A stretch of DNA of 64,000 bases from Halonatronum saccharophilum DSM 13868 (GTDB lineage Bacteria > Bacillota > Halanaerobiia > Halobacteroidales > Halobacteroidaceae), in NCBI RefSeq assembly GCF_000517025.1, contig NZ_KI912095.1, forward strand, positions 352,888 through 416,887, given 5' to 3'. A program made the position numbers and the translations under genes. The notes beneath the pieces were generated by a model. It had not been told where the DNA came from. It did not search any database and saw only the letters and a list, made by a program, of their open reading frames with translations. Positions 1 through 8,197 of this stretch are shown one piece after another (the stretch's first letter is position 1; the number at the start of each line of letters is the position of its first letter).

Positions 1-2438
1 TCTACTCTAGAACTTCTTGTTCTTTCAAACACTGCTCTTTGAAGGGTACTTTTTCTTATCAAAGTACTATTAGGTTGCAATTCACACCTCTCTGCTCCCA
101 TTTTACTATACGTTTTTTCTTTAGTATCATTACTTGCAATTTCTAATACTTCTGATAGACTTTTTCCTCGTATGAGTTCAAATCCCATTGAATATCCAGA
201 ATAGTCTTTTCTAGTATGTCTAGTTGGGGGTGTATGCGCTAAAGAAATTATTATTTTTCTGATTCCTTTATTATTAATAAAATCCTCTGGAACAGGTATT
301 TCATAAACATCAAAATTATCTAGTCTAATTTTTCCTTCTGCGTATAAAGTTACTCTATTATCAGATGAATATAACGCTTTATTTAGATTTGGAATCCCAT
401 ATCCACAAATTCTTAAAAGGTATTTATCAAATTCTGCATCATAACCTGGAATAACCTCAAGTAAATTTTTTAACTCCTCAGAACACGAATTACTTTTTAA
501 TAGCTTTCCTTTGTTTGTTACATTAACTATTCCTTTATCTATACAATCTTGAATTACATCTTCTATTTCTTCATTAAAGTCACTTTTATTTTCTTGAAGA
601 AAAGAAACAAGTTGACTATGAGCTTGATTCATATAATCTTTAAGCAAACAACAAATTTCTTCTGAAGGAATAGCAGAATTAGATAATAAAGCTCTAATTG
701 TATTATTAGTGAAATTAAAATTATAATTAAGAATTCTAGCAGATAAATTAGCTATAAAAGGAGCAGAAAAACTTGTCCCAGTATCGCAAGCAAAAAGCTT
801 ATCATCTTGCATGTATTTATGATTAATCGAAAAAACACCTGTCTCTATATTTCCTCCAACCAGTGCTTTATGATCACCATCATAATACATGTTCCCGCCA
901 TATGCTACAAACTCAGGCTTTATAGTGTCGTTTATTCCTAACCCACATCTAGTAAATGGAGAAGGCTGATTAACAGAAGCGATTGATACTTTTCTAATTC
1001 CTTTAGCTTTTTCTTGTGGATTTCTATAACCTCTGCTAGTTCTAAGCTCTGTTGAAACAGAACCTACAGTTAAACAATTAGTAGCTGTTGCAGGATCTAA
1101 TAGACCTGCCGATTCTTTGAATAAATACTCAGGATAACATTTAACTATCCCTTCACCACTAATATCAAATTGTTCTTGAAATTGATTAGGGGTGATATTT
1201 CCCGTAGAAATAACTACTATAATATCTCTTTCCCTAACTAAATTATCTAATACTTGTGCCCATTTGCTTTGATACTGGTTACCTTTATATATATTATCTG
1301 GGTCTCCTAAAGAAATATTAAAAATTCGACACCCAAACTGATTATTATAATATTCAATAGCCCTCTTTATTTGTTTTATGTAAATTTTATCATTAGGCCC
1401 AAGGTTTGAATCTTCATCAGTAACTCTAGCACTATATAATTTTACCTCAGGTATAAATTCATTTTTCTCTATACATTCATTAATATCACCATATAAAGCA
1501 ATTCCAGCCACAAATGTGCCATGGCCATTTTCATCTATTCCATCATTTAAATCTCCTCTAAAAACATCATAATCTACAATTGCATTTTCTAATAATGGAT
1601 GTTTTGGCATAACCCCACTATCTATAATACAAACCCCAGCAGCATCTTCATCAGGAGTACCAGGATTGATTTCAGATAAAGGAGTTCTAACTTTTCTAAT
1701 TCCCTTTGACATTAGTTTAGGTGGAAAATCAATTTGACAAACAATATCTTCATTAAGTAGTTCTTTTAAAGCATACCCTGAAACTTCTGCTCGTAACATA
1801 TGTAAGTGATTATCTATATAATAATCAGTTATTCTGCCTTGATCACCTATAATTGTTTTTATATCTTGTTCTGAGCTTTTACACTCTAGTTCAGAGCCAC
1901 TATACCACAATTCTATATCTACCCAATAATATTCATCGTCAATTATTTCTTTACCCTGTAATTTAGATCCTTTTCTATCTTCTGGCTCTAACCTTTTTAG
2001 TTGTTTTATATTATTAAAAAAACTTACATAAGGAGGGTTATTTGAAGAAGTTAACTCCCCATTACTATACTTATCCCACCTTTCTAAAAATTGTTCCATC
2101 ATTTCTTCATTAGAAAAAACAACCTGAGCTTTACCACCGGTTGGAATTTCACCTAACAAACGACAACCACCCCTCATAAGATCATCTTCTAATAATGGCT
2201 TTTCATATTCAATCTTAAATATCAAATGGGGGTTTATGCCTTTATCTTTAGCTTGTTGCTTTATTTGCTTTTGAATTCTATCTATATCAGTTTTAACTTG
2301 TTCAGAATGTGTCTTTCTATCTTTATCAGGAGGAATAAAAGCTCCTCCTCCTGGTTGTGATTTATATCTTTCTTCCTTATCATGAGGTATGTTCACAAGT
2401 TCTAAGTTAGGATAAGGAAATTTATTCTGGTCTTGCAT
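1..2438 (-). CDS. Subtilisin-like serine protease, IetS-like (partial, C-terminus outside window)
   Basis: The frame opens with ATG at 2438 and stays open for 812 codons to the window edge, so the C-terminus is missing. It is a peptidase S8 (subtilase) protein with a complete catalytic triad: Asp273 in IIDSGV, His306 in GHGTFVAG and Ser556 in GTSFSAP, plus the oxyanion Asn414 in STGN. About 250 residues precede the protease domain and at least 230 follow it. There is no signal peptide, so it probably acts in the cytoplasm. An SD (GGAGTGA) lies inside the end of the AAA+ ATPase gene 7 bp upstream, so the two are co-transcribed. The ATPase-then-subtilase order and sizes match IetA/IetS, described as an antitoxin/toxin pair on an Agrobacterium Ti plasmid and later grouped with anti-phage systems. 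The catalytic role is seen in sequence; the defence role is inferred. Confidence 0.85.
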   Translation of the reverse strand, partial: MQDQNKFPYPNLELVNIPHDKEERYKSQPGGGAFIPPDKDRKTHSEQVKTDIDRIQKQIKQQAKDKGINPHLIFKIEYEKPLLEDDLMRGGCRLLGEIPTGGKAQVVFSNEEMMEQFLERWDKYSNGELTSSNNPPYVSFFNNIKQLKRLEPEDRKGSKLQGKEIIDDEYYWVDIELWYSGSELECKSSEQDIKTIIGDQGRITDYYIDNHLHMLRAEVSGYALKELLNEDIVCQIDFPPKLMSKGIRKVRTPLSEINPGTPDEDAAGVCIIDSGVMPKHPLLENAIVDYDVFRGDLNDGIDENGHGTFVAGIALYGDINECIEKNEFIPEVKLYSARVTDEDSNLGPNDKIYIKQIKRAIEYYNNQFGCRIFNISLGDPDNIYKGNQYQSKWAQVLDNLVRERDIIVVISTGNITPNQFQEQFDISGEGIVKCYPEYLFKESAGLLDPATATNCLTVGSVSTELRTSRGYRNPQEKAKGIRKVSIASVNQPSPFTRCGLGINDTIKPEFVAYGGNMYYDGDHKALVGGNIETGVFSINHKYMQDDKLFACDTGTSFSAPFIANLSARILNYNFNFTNNTIRALLSNSAIPSEEICCLLKDYMNQAHSQLVSFLQENKSDFNEEIEDVIQDCIDKGIVNVTNKGKLLKSNSCSEELKNLLEVIPGYDAEFDKYLLRICGYGIPNLNKALYSSDNRVTLYAEGKIRLDNFDVYEIPVPEDFINNKGIRKIIISLAHTPPTRHTRKDYSGYSMGFELIRGKSLSEVLEIASNDTKEKTYSKMGAERCELQPNSTLIRKSTLQRAVFERTRSSRV

Positions 2439-2445
2439 AGCAATA

Positions 2446-3474
2446 TCACTCCATTTCCATTAAACCATCATAAATTTTCTTCCGTCTTTTCTCTTCATCT
2501 ATACATTCTTTTATTACATCTTCATTAACAAAATCTCTATTATCTATGATACAAGCTTTTATAGCATCTTTACAAATACGTTCAATTTGAGAATGAGACA
2601 TACCATCTAATTCTCCACTTATTTTTTCAAAATTAATATTAGTTTTGAAAACTCTAAGTTTTTTCTTTAATAATTTCTGAATCTGATCTAAACCTGGCTT
2701 ATTAAAATATAAAATTTCATCAAATCTTCTCCAAATAGCACTATCAAGTAGATGTTGATGATTGGTAGCTGCAATAAATAATGTCTTTGTTTTAAAATTA
2801 TCTAGCATTTGTAAAAATGTATTAACAGATCTTTTGAGCTCGCCATGTTCGTTTTCGTCTTCTCTACTTTTGCCTATAGTATCAAATTCATCAAAGAAAA
2901 CAACCCATTTGCCAGTTCCCGCATACTGAAATATTTTTCTTAAATTAGATGCTGTATCCCCCAAATAGGAAGAAATTAAGGAATCCATATGAACATAAAG
3001 TAAAGGTAAATTAATTTCATTAGCTAAGGCCTGAGCAGTTATTGTCTTTCCACATCCAGGAGGACCACAAAATAAAAGTCTTCTTTTTGCATCCAAGTTA
3101 TAACCTCTTAATTCATTAGCACTATGATATTCAAGCATAATTCTATTAATTACATTCTTATTTTCATCAGATAAAACTACATCTTCTAAATAATAATTAG
3201 GTTTAATAATAGAAACTAAATCAGCTCCACCTTTATCATCTCTAGGCAAGCTATTAAAGTAACTTCCATTTATGGAACTGGAATGATTTTTCCTATATTC
3301 ATCGTTATTCTCATTAGGAAAAGAATTAAATAATTGTTGTAATGAATTAGCAAGTTTGTAATGAGATTTATCTTTTTCATCTTCTATTATCTTTTTTGCT
3401 ACTTGTTTGAATCTAATGTGATTATTTTCATTATAAGCCTTAAATAAACTTTCTACATATTTACCTTTAGGCAT
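2446..3474 (-). CDS. AAA+ ATPase, IetA-like partner of the subtilase
   Basis: This is a 342-residue protein with one AAA+ module: Walker A GPPGCGKT at 137-144, Walker B VVFFDEFD at 191-198, a sensor-1-like IAATNH near 237 and an arginine-finger-like WRRFD near 250. The first 100 residues are charged and not recognised. FtsH/ClpX-type protease domains are absent. ATP-driven remodelling of a partner is therefore likely, and the subtilase encoded 7 bp downstream is the obvious candidate. The start at 3474 has a strong SD (GGGAGGGGG) seven bases upstream, and an extended -10 promoter lies 50 bp farther up. In the IetAS family the ATPase is the antitoxin-like member. Whether it restrains or activates the protease here cannot be told from sequence. 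Confidence 0.85.
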   Translation of the reverse strand: MPKGKYVESLFKAYNENNHIRFKQVAKKIIEDEKDKSHYKLANSLQQLFNSFPNENNDEYRKNHSSSINGSYFNSLPRDDKGGADLVSIIKPNYYLEDVVLSDENKNVINRIMLEYHSANELRGYNLDAKRRLLFCGPPGCGKTITAQALANEINLPLLYVHMDSLISSYLGDTASNLRKIFQYAGTGKWVVFFDEFDTIGKSREDENEHGELKRSVNTFLQMLDNFKTKTLFIAATNHQHLLDSAIWRRFDEILYFNKPGLDQIQKLLKKKLRVFKTNINFEKISGELDGMSHSQIERICKDAIKACIIDNRDFVNEDVIKECIDEEKRRKKIYDGLMEME

Positions 3475-3524
3475 AACTCTACCCCCTCCCTTAATTTGAT
3501 TTTACCGAATAAATAGTACATATA

Positions 3525-3553
3525 ATTATAGCATTTTTCTAATGATGATTAAA
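3525..3553 (-). promoter_or_regulatory. Predicted extended -10 promoter of the ATPase-subtilase pair
   Basis: Reading the minus strand, TATAAT (3525-3530) is preceded by TGC, which gives an extended -10. A weak -35 (TTTAAT, 3548-3553) lies 17 bp upstream. It sits about 50 bp before the ATPase start. Confidence 0.5.
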
Positions 3554-3921
3554 GTCGATTTTTGATTTAAGAAACATTATTTGTTTATTTTTAACTACTT
3601 TAAAATTTATATACCATTAAAATACATATAAGGTATCAATTAATCAATTAGACAAATCTAATTTAAATCCTGCAAATAAACAAAATAATAATGAATTTTT
3701 GACCTAATAATTAAAACTAGATATAATAAACTTATAGTATGTTTTTTACAAATTTATTATAAAGAAAAATTTAATGCACTATAAAATTGCATATACTATT
3801 ATTTTATAACTTGCTTTAAAACATTAATACTATTTTATTATAAGTATATAAGTAGCCTTTACTAAATTATTACTGTAATATTACTGTAACTTAAAATTAA
3901 TTAATATAAAGGAGTGATTTT
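3554..3921. other. AT-rich divergent spacer between the ATPase gene and the recombinase gene
   Basis: About 370 bp of very AT-rich DNA separate the two divergent genes. I found no open frame with a credible ribosome-binding site (RBS), no strong hairpin and no repeat. It presumably holds the recombinase promoter, which I cannot place with confidence among the many TA-rich hexamers. A clean SD (AAAGGAGTGA) precedes the recombinase ATG. Confidence 0.5.
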
Positions 3922-5514
3922 ATGAAAAATGGTATAGCTTATATACGAGTATCTAAAGCCAGGGCCAATATGATTACCCAAGATACTCAACTTGAAAAAA
4001 TTGAACAATACTGTAGCTTACATGATATAGAACTACTGAGCACTTATATGGACTTAGACTTCTCTGGTAGATCTACTAACCGCCCAGATTTTCAAAAGTT
4101 ATTTTATGATATTGAAAATGATAATATAGATGTTGATTATCTATTAGTGTACAAACTAGATCGCTTTGCTAGATCAGTTAATGACTTTCATGAATATATG
4201 GATATTTTAGATAAACATGATATTAACTTTGTTTCTATCACTCAACACTTTGACACTTCTACCCCTATGGGTCGCTTGGTAAGAAATATACTTGTTGATT
4301 TTGCTCAATTTGAATCGGAAATGGTTGGAGAGCGTGTTAGAGATAATATGCTTCAAAACGCTCAAAACGGTGTATGGAACGGTGGGCCAGTCCCCTTAGG
4401 GTTTAGCCTTAATGAAGATGAAAAAGGCCCTAATATAATACCTAATGGACGAGCTAAAGACATTATAAAGTTTTATAATTGGTACTTAGAATCAGATGGA
4501 ACCATAAGAAATAATTCTATGCGGGCCAACAAACAAAGAATTCCTTCCTCTACTGGTTCTGTATGGAACCCAAATCAAATGAGTAGAATATTAAAAAACC
4601 CTATTTATTGTATAGCTGATAAGGAATCAATCAAATATTTTGAAGATCAAGGTTTTGAAGTGTTGAATAAACAAGCTAATGATGGTAAAAGAGGGTTTAT
4701 TAGATATAACCGTCGTAAGCCAACAGGAACTACTTCTGTTGTAAGAGATAAGTCTAAATGGCTTATAGCAGTTGCTGAACATGAAGGTATTGTACCATCT
4801 GAACTATATATCAAAGCTCAAAAAAAACGAGATAAACGAAAAAATAAACCTGTTAGGGCAGGTACAGGTAAAAGTCTTTTAGCGTGGTTAACTAAATGTA
4901 GTAAATGTGGAAGAGCTATGACCTATAGCTATTCATACTCTAAGCTTGCTGATGGTACTAAAAAAAGATATAACTATTATAAATGCAGAGGTAAGCAGCA
5001 ACAGGGAACTATTACTTGTGAAGGCCAAACTGTTAAAGCTGAACAGTTAGAAAAAGTAGTCTTAAATAAACTTCACTCTTTATGTAATGACAATGATTTC
5101 TTAAATGGATCTCGTGGTAAAATCAATTCTTTGTCTGAACATATAAATCAATTAAAAGAACAGAGAAAAGAAATCAACTCTAAAATAAATCAATTAATTT
5201 CCGAAGAAGAAAACTTAATCAATACACTTAAAAGAAGCAATTCCGAAAGGCTGTTAGTTATAATTGAAGAAAAAGTTGAGGAGTTAAATAAGAGTAGGTT
5301 AGAATTAGAAGCTCAGTTAGAAGAAATTCAAACTCAACTATTAGATTATGAAGCTGAAGAATACAATAAACAAATTATACTATCTCATCTCAGAGATTTT
5401 AATAATAGTTTTGACAGTATGAGTTTTGAGGAAAAAAGAGAGTTTTTACAATCTGTTATAAATAAAATTATCTACAATGAAGGCGATGTTAAGCTGGAGC
5501 TCTTTTTTTCGTGA
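3922..5514 (+). CDS. Large serine recombinase (site-specific integrase)
   Basis: This is a 530-residue large serine recombinase. The N-terminal resolvase domain (about 3-150) carries the nucleophile Ser11 in YIRVSKA and the YKLDRFARS arginine motif at 77-85. A recombinase domain follows (about 165-290), then a zinc ribbon with Cys326, Cys329, Cys355 and Cys366, then a coiled coil (about 395-500). All parts usual for an integrase of this class are present, so it looks intact. The gene points toward the boundary with comM and ends about 35 bp from it; its last bases overlap the altered 3' end of the comM fragment. Such enzymes integrate and excise phages and mobile elements without host factors, often with an excisionase-like directionality factor, none of which is visible here. 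Its position marks it as the integrase of the element carrying the ATPase-subtilase pair. Confidence 0.93.
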   Translation: MKNGIAYIRVSKARANMITQDTQLEKIEQYCSLHDIELLSTYMDLDFSGRSTNRPDFQKLFYDIENDNIDVDYLLVYKLDRFARSVNDFHEYMDILDKHDINFVSITQHFDTSTPMGRLVRNILVDFAQFESEMVGERVRDNMLQNAQNGVWNGGPVPLGFSLNEDEKGPNIIPNGRAKDIIKFYNWYLESDGTIRNNSMRANKQRIPSSTGSVWNPNQMSRILKNPIYCIADKESIKYFEDQGFEVLNKQANDGKRGFIRYNRRKPTGTTSVVRDKSKWLIAVAEHEGIVPSELYIKAQKKRDKRKNKPVRAGTGKSLLAWLTKCSKCGRAMTYSYSYSKLADGTKKRYNYYKCRGKQQQGTITCEGQTVKAEQLEKVVLNKLHSLCNDNDFLNGSRGKINSLSEHINQLKEQRKEINSKINQLISEEENLINTLKRSNSERLLVIIEEKVEELNKSRLELEAQLEEIQTQLLDYEAEEYNKQIILSHLRDFNNSFDSMSFEEKREFLQSVINKIIYNEGDVKLELFFS

Positions 5515-6604
5515 TAAAGGGAGGGGTTTTCATTTGCATTTTTGTAATGAACGGGCAAGGGTTTAAAGCTCCGATCAGAGTAAAGCGAGCAGGATAATTT
5601 AAGGTTGTCAAGGCTCTAGAGATAGTAACCTCTCCCTCTTCTAAAGGTTGACGCAGAACTTCTAGGACACTCTTCTTAAACTCTGGTAGTTCATCTAAGA
5701 AGAGTACTCCATTATGGGCCAACGTCACTTCACCAGGCTTTGGTATCCTCCCTCCACCTATCAAACCTGCATTGGAGGTAGTGTGATGGGGGCTTCTAAA
5801 AGGAGGTTCTGCAATCAAATTATCGGTCTTAGGTAATCCACCGACAACACTAAAGATCTTTGTTACCTCAATAGCCTCCTCCTTAGTCAAAGAAGGTAAT
5901 ATAGTAGGAAAACGCTTTGCTAGCATAGTCTTTCCTGACCCAGGCGGGCCAACCATAATCAGATTATGACCACCTGCTGCTGCAACCTCTAAGGCCCTCT
6001 TGGCATGTTGTTGGCCTTTTACATCAGAAAAATCAACTTTAAACCGACTGGCAGCTTTAGGCTCAAATGAAGTCTTTAGACCTTTTATACTAATATCTCC
6101 ATTTAAATAACCTATAGTCTCTTTTAAAGACTCTACAGGAATAATCTCTAACCCTCCTATCAAAGAGGCTTCCTTAGCATTCTCTTTAGGAAGTATAATC
6201 CCCTTCTTAGCTCCTTCTTTAGCTGCTAGAGCCATTGCTAGAACACCTTTTACCCCTCTAATCTCACCATCTAAAGATAGCTCACCAATTAAAGTAAATT
6301 CCTCTAACCTTTTTTCATCTATAAAACCCATTGCCGACAACATACCTACTGCTATAGGCAGGTCAAAGGTTGCCCCTTCCTTCTTTATATCAGCAGGAGC
6401 TAGATTAACAGTTATTCTCTTAATGGGAAATTGATACCCCGAATTCTTAATAGCAGCCCTTACCCTCTCCTTTGCTTCTTTAACAGCCACATCAGGAAGA
6501 CCTACTATATTAAAAGCCGGCAAACCCTTAGAGAGATCAACCTCAACCTGTATCAGATACCCTTCCACCCCCAAAACGCCATTACTCTCTGCTTTTGCTA
6601 ACAT
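5489..6604 (-). pseudogene. comM: ComM/YifB Mg-chelatase-like AAA ATPase, 5' fragment interrupted by the element
   Basis: The frame gives 371 residues; full ComM/YifB proteins are about 500. The N-terminal Lon-protease-like domain (1-170) and the Mg-chelatase ATPase core are present, with Walker A GPPGSGKT (219-226) and Walker [11 protein letters not shown] (300-309). After residue 351 the sequence diverges into a tail of about 20 unrelated residues encoded by the inserted element, and the sensor-2 and C-terminal domains are missing. ComM is a hexameric branch-migration helicase that helps integrate transforming DNA in Gram-negative bacteria; its role in Bacillota is less clear. The loss looks reversible, because excision by the neighbouring recombinase would restore the gene. 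The start has a good SD (GGAGGAGAG). In related genomes yraN-comM-dprA-topA is common, so the comM end and dprA may lie left of the element. Confidence 0.88.
5530..5580. other. Predicted attachment-site junction of the integrated element in comM
   Basis: On the minus strand the comM reading frame keeps family identity through ALNPCP (codons about 346-351) and then leaves it. ComM/YifB proteins normally continue with a CGYYGD-like stretch, whereas here the frame runs into unrelated residues and stops at 5489. The last family-like bases are about 5553, so the crossover lies near 5545-5560, a few tens of bases beyond the recombinase stop. The matching second junction and the comM 3' part should lie to the left of the window. 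Confidence 0.7.
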
Positions 6605-6631
6605 TTCTCTCCTCCTTATCTTAAACTTAAT

Positions 6632-6924
6632 AGTAATAAAGCGAAGCTTTATTACTGGTGATGAGTAATCAGTAATGGGTAAAACCTTAAAACCTCAGAC
6701 CCCATCCCCCTTACGAGTTTCAAGAAACTCTTTATGGTTATTATCTTCACCAAAGTGATTGTGAAGATAATTTCCCTCCCCCCTCTCTTCAGAGGAGGAG
6801 AGGCTGGTTTTGCACGGAGTGATCGATAGACCCGAAGGGGGGTAGGGAGGTGAGGTGTGAGTTCTTGACTTTACTCATTACTCTTCACTCATTACCCATT
6901 ACTAGTGGCACGATAGTGCCACTA
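6632..6924. repeat. Dispersed non-coding repeat with terminal hairpins (copy 1)
   Basis: The 325-bp spacer between comM and yraN is filled by a repeat. One end is the hairpin AGTAATAAAGC-GAA-GCTTTATTACT (6632-6656), followed by GGTGATGAGTAATCAGTAAT. The other end is ACTCATTACCCATTACTAG followed by the hairpin TAGTGGCAC-GATA-GTGCCACTA (6903-6924). The middle is C-rich then G-rich and forms an imperfect long inverted repeat. The same two ends recur inverted at 22112-22293. No coding potential was seen. Confidence 0.75.
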
Positions 6925-6929
6925 TACTA

Positions 6930-7283
6930 CTAATAAATAACAATATTCTTAAACAATTCTATCTCCTCACCAAAAGAAGTCTTAGATATTGCTACAAGAT
7001 CAAACCTTGTATCTACTTCTATTCCCTTTTGAGTTATGTAATACTTAGCTACTCTAGTTAGATTCTCTTTTTTTCTATAATCTATCTGTTCACTAGGAGA
7101 CATAAAGCCTCTCCCCCTAGTCATCTTTACCTCTACAAAGGCCAAACATCCTCTATCCCAAGCAATTATATCTATCTCACCCCAACGACACCAAAAATTC
7201 TCCTCTACTATCCTATAGCCTTTAGAGATTAGATAGTCTTTGGCCCTTTGCTCTCCCCTTCTTCCTAATTCTCTTTTATTCAT
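6930..7283 (-). CDS. yraN: YraN/UPF0102 family predicted endonuclease
   Basis: This is a 117-residue protein of the UPF0102 (YraN) family, which has the restriction-endonuclease-like fold. The conserved core is visible: GRRGEQRAKDYL near the N-terminus, then GEIDIIAWD and FVEVKMTR, matching the E...D...ExK metal-binding arrangement (Glu37, Asp39, Glu52, Lys54 approximately). Length is typical (about 115-125). The family almost always sits between rnhB and comM or dprA, as here. The cellular role is not established; DNA repair or recombination is usually suggested. The gene starts with ATG at 7283 with an AGGTGA-like SD. Confidence 0.88.
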   Translation of the reverse strand: MNKRELGRRGEQRAKDYLISKGYRIVEENFWCRWGEIDIIAWDRGCLAFVEVKMTRGRGFMSPSEQIDYRKKENLTRVAKYYITQKGIEVDTRFDLVAISKTSFGEEIELFKNIVIY

Positions 7284-7427
7284 TCACCTTACCTCCATTA
7301 CTATATATTATCCACACAAGGAATAATTATACATATTTTTACTTAGAGTTGAGCATCTTCATTATTAAAGCAATGATTAATTTAAAATAATTGTACTTAT
7401 TTTCTCAAATATGCATATACTAAATGT
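7284..7427. other. Spacer upstream of yraN
   Basis: AT-rich divergent spacer between yraN and the plus-strand hairpins. It should contain the yraN promoter region. I see no open frame with an RBS and no repeat. Confidence 0.4.
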
Positions 7428-7494
7428 AAAGGTAATCTTCTAGATTACCTTTCACTATAGATAGCCCCCTTCTCCTAGGAAAAGGGGGCTTTTC
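7428..7494 (+). terminator. Two adjacent hairpins ending in a Rho-independent terminator, no gene upstream
   Basis: Hairpin 1 is AAAGGTAATCT-TCT-AGATTACCTTT (7428-7452), 11 perfect pairs. Hairpin 2 is AGCCCCCTT (7463-7471) paired with AAGGGGGCT (7482-7490) and followed by TTTTC, a terminator shape on the plus strand only. The nearest upstream gene is yraN on the other strand, so nothing known needs terminating. A weak plus-strand promoter (TTGTAC 7391, TATACT 7416, spacing 19) would make a roughly 65-nt RNA. It could be a small RNA or an insulator for the next gene. Confidence 0.6.
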
Positions 7495-7532
7495 TATTTC
7501 TAAAACAACTTAGAATAATAACTCTATAGATA

Positions 7533-7561
7533 TTAACGAATTAAGTTATCTATGGTATAAT
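7533..7561 (+). promoter_or_regulatory. Predicted sigma-A promoter of the 103-residue protein gene
   Basis: TTAACG (7533-7538), a 17-bp spacer, then TATAAT (7556-7561) preceded by TGG, an extended -10. The start codon follows 31 bp later behind the SD AAAGGAGGATC. Confidence 0.65.
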
Positions 7562-7592
7562 ATAGATATACACCTACAAAGGAGGATCAGAA

Positions 7593-7904
7593 ATGGTAGA
7601 AATGGAAGATATGGACTTTGAAGTTGATAATTATATTGAAGAGAATTTAGAATGTTCAGAGGTCCTAGCAGATTTCTTAGAGATAATTACCTTACTATTA
7701 AAAGAAGGTACTAAATCTACAGTTGAAAAGGTAGAACCTGAAGATTTATACGAAGAAACAAATAAAGAGATTTATGGTGTAGAATTAAGTATCTCTTTGC
7801 TTCTATCCCACGAAGGCTATGCACAATCAGAAATCTTCCTTTTTAATACTGAAGAAAGAAGAGATAAATTCTATTATTATCTTATTAAGATAATAAAAAG
7901 TTGA
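7593..7904 (+). CDS. Hypothetical acidic 103-residue protein
   Basis: I do not recognise this protein. It is a small acidic soluble protein with an N-terminal run rich in Glu and Asp (about 1-25), a hydrophobic helix-like stretch (ADFLEIITLLL, about 27-37) and an alpha/beta-looking second half ending in YYYLIKIIKS. It has no signal peptide, Cys pairs or membrane segment. It is likely real: it has its own extended -10 promoter, a perfect SD (AAAGGAGG) and a strong terminator just after the stop. It is one of few plus-strand genes in the block and interrupts the yraN-rnhB synteny. Confidence 0.75.
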   Translation: MVEMEDMDFEVDNYIEENLECSEVLADFLEIITLLLKEGTKSTVEKVEPEDLYEETNKEIYGVELSISLLLSHEGYAQSEIFLFNTEERRDKFYYYLIKIIKS

Positions 7905-7912
7905 ACTACAAA

Positions 7913-7965
7913 AGCTAGTAATTATCAAATTCATCATATTACGTTGAATTTGATAATTACTAGCT
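7913..7965. terminator. Bidirectional terminator between convergent genes
   Basis: A perfect 21-bp inverted repeat (7913-7933 and 7945-7965) with an 11-nt loop. A-rich sequence lies on one side and a T-containing stretch on the other. It sits between the converging 7593-7904 and 7965-8186 genes and overlaps the stop codon of the latter. Confidence 0.75.
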
Positions 7966-8186
7966 TATACTTTTACATCTATAGTATTTAGATTTTCTTC
8001 TTCTCCTAGAAGCTTAAATAAGAGTTTCCCCTTATACCACCCTTTAACTCTGACCTTTATCTTTTCTCCTTCTTTAAGGTCTGTCATAAGCTTAACTTCA
8101 ATTGCTCGATTAGAAAATTTAACTATTGCACTATCTCTCTTAACCTCCAAAACAGTACCAACTAAGGTGTCTCCTTCTTTAATCAT
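7965..8186 (-). CDS. Small OB/S1-like domain protein of unknown function
   Basis: This 73-residue protein reads like a single five-stranded beta barrel: MIKEGDTLVGTVLEVKRDSA resembles the first strands of S1/OB-fold RNA-binding domains (GDTLVGTV, AIVKFSN), followed by EGEKIKVRVKGW and KLLFKLLGEE. It is directly upstream-coupled to rnhB (11 bp gap, same strand) with SD AGGAGAGG. In Bacillus the ylqG-ylqH genes follow rnhB. This short gene takes that place but is far smaller than YlqG. RNA or nucleotide binding is a guess from the fold pattern only. Confidence 0.7.
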   Translation of the reverse strand: MIKEGDTLVGTVLEVKRDSAIVKFSNRAIEVKLMTDLKEGEKIKVRVKGWYKGKLLFKLLGEEENLNTIDVKV

Positions 8187-8197
8187 CCTACCTCTCC

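Noticed and set aside
7428-7452. Attenuator controlling the 103-residue gene
   Set aside because: That gene has its own good promoter (7533-7561) downstream of the terminator, so attenuation is not needed to explain its expression.
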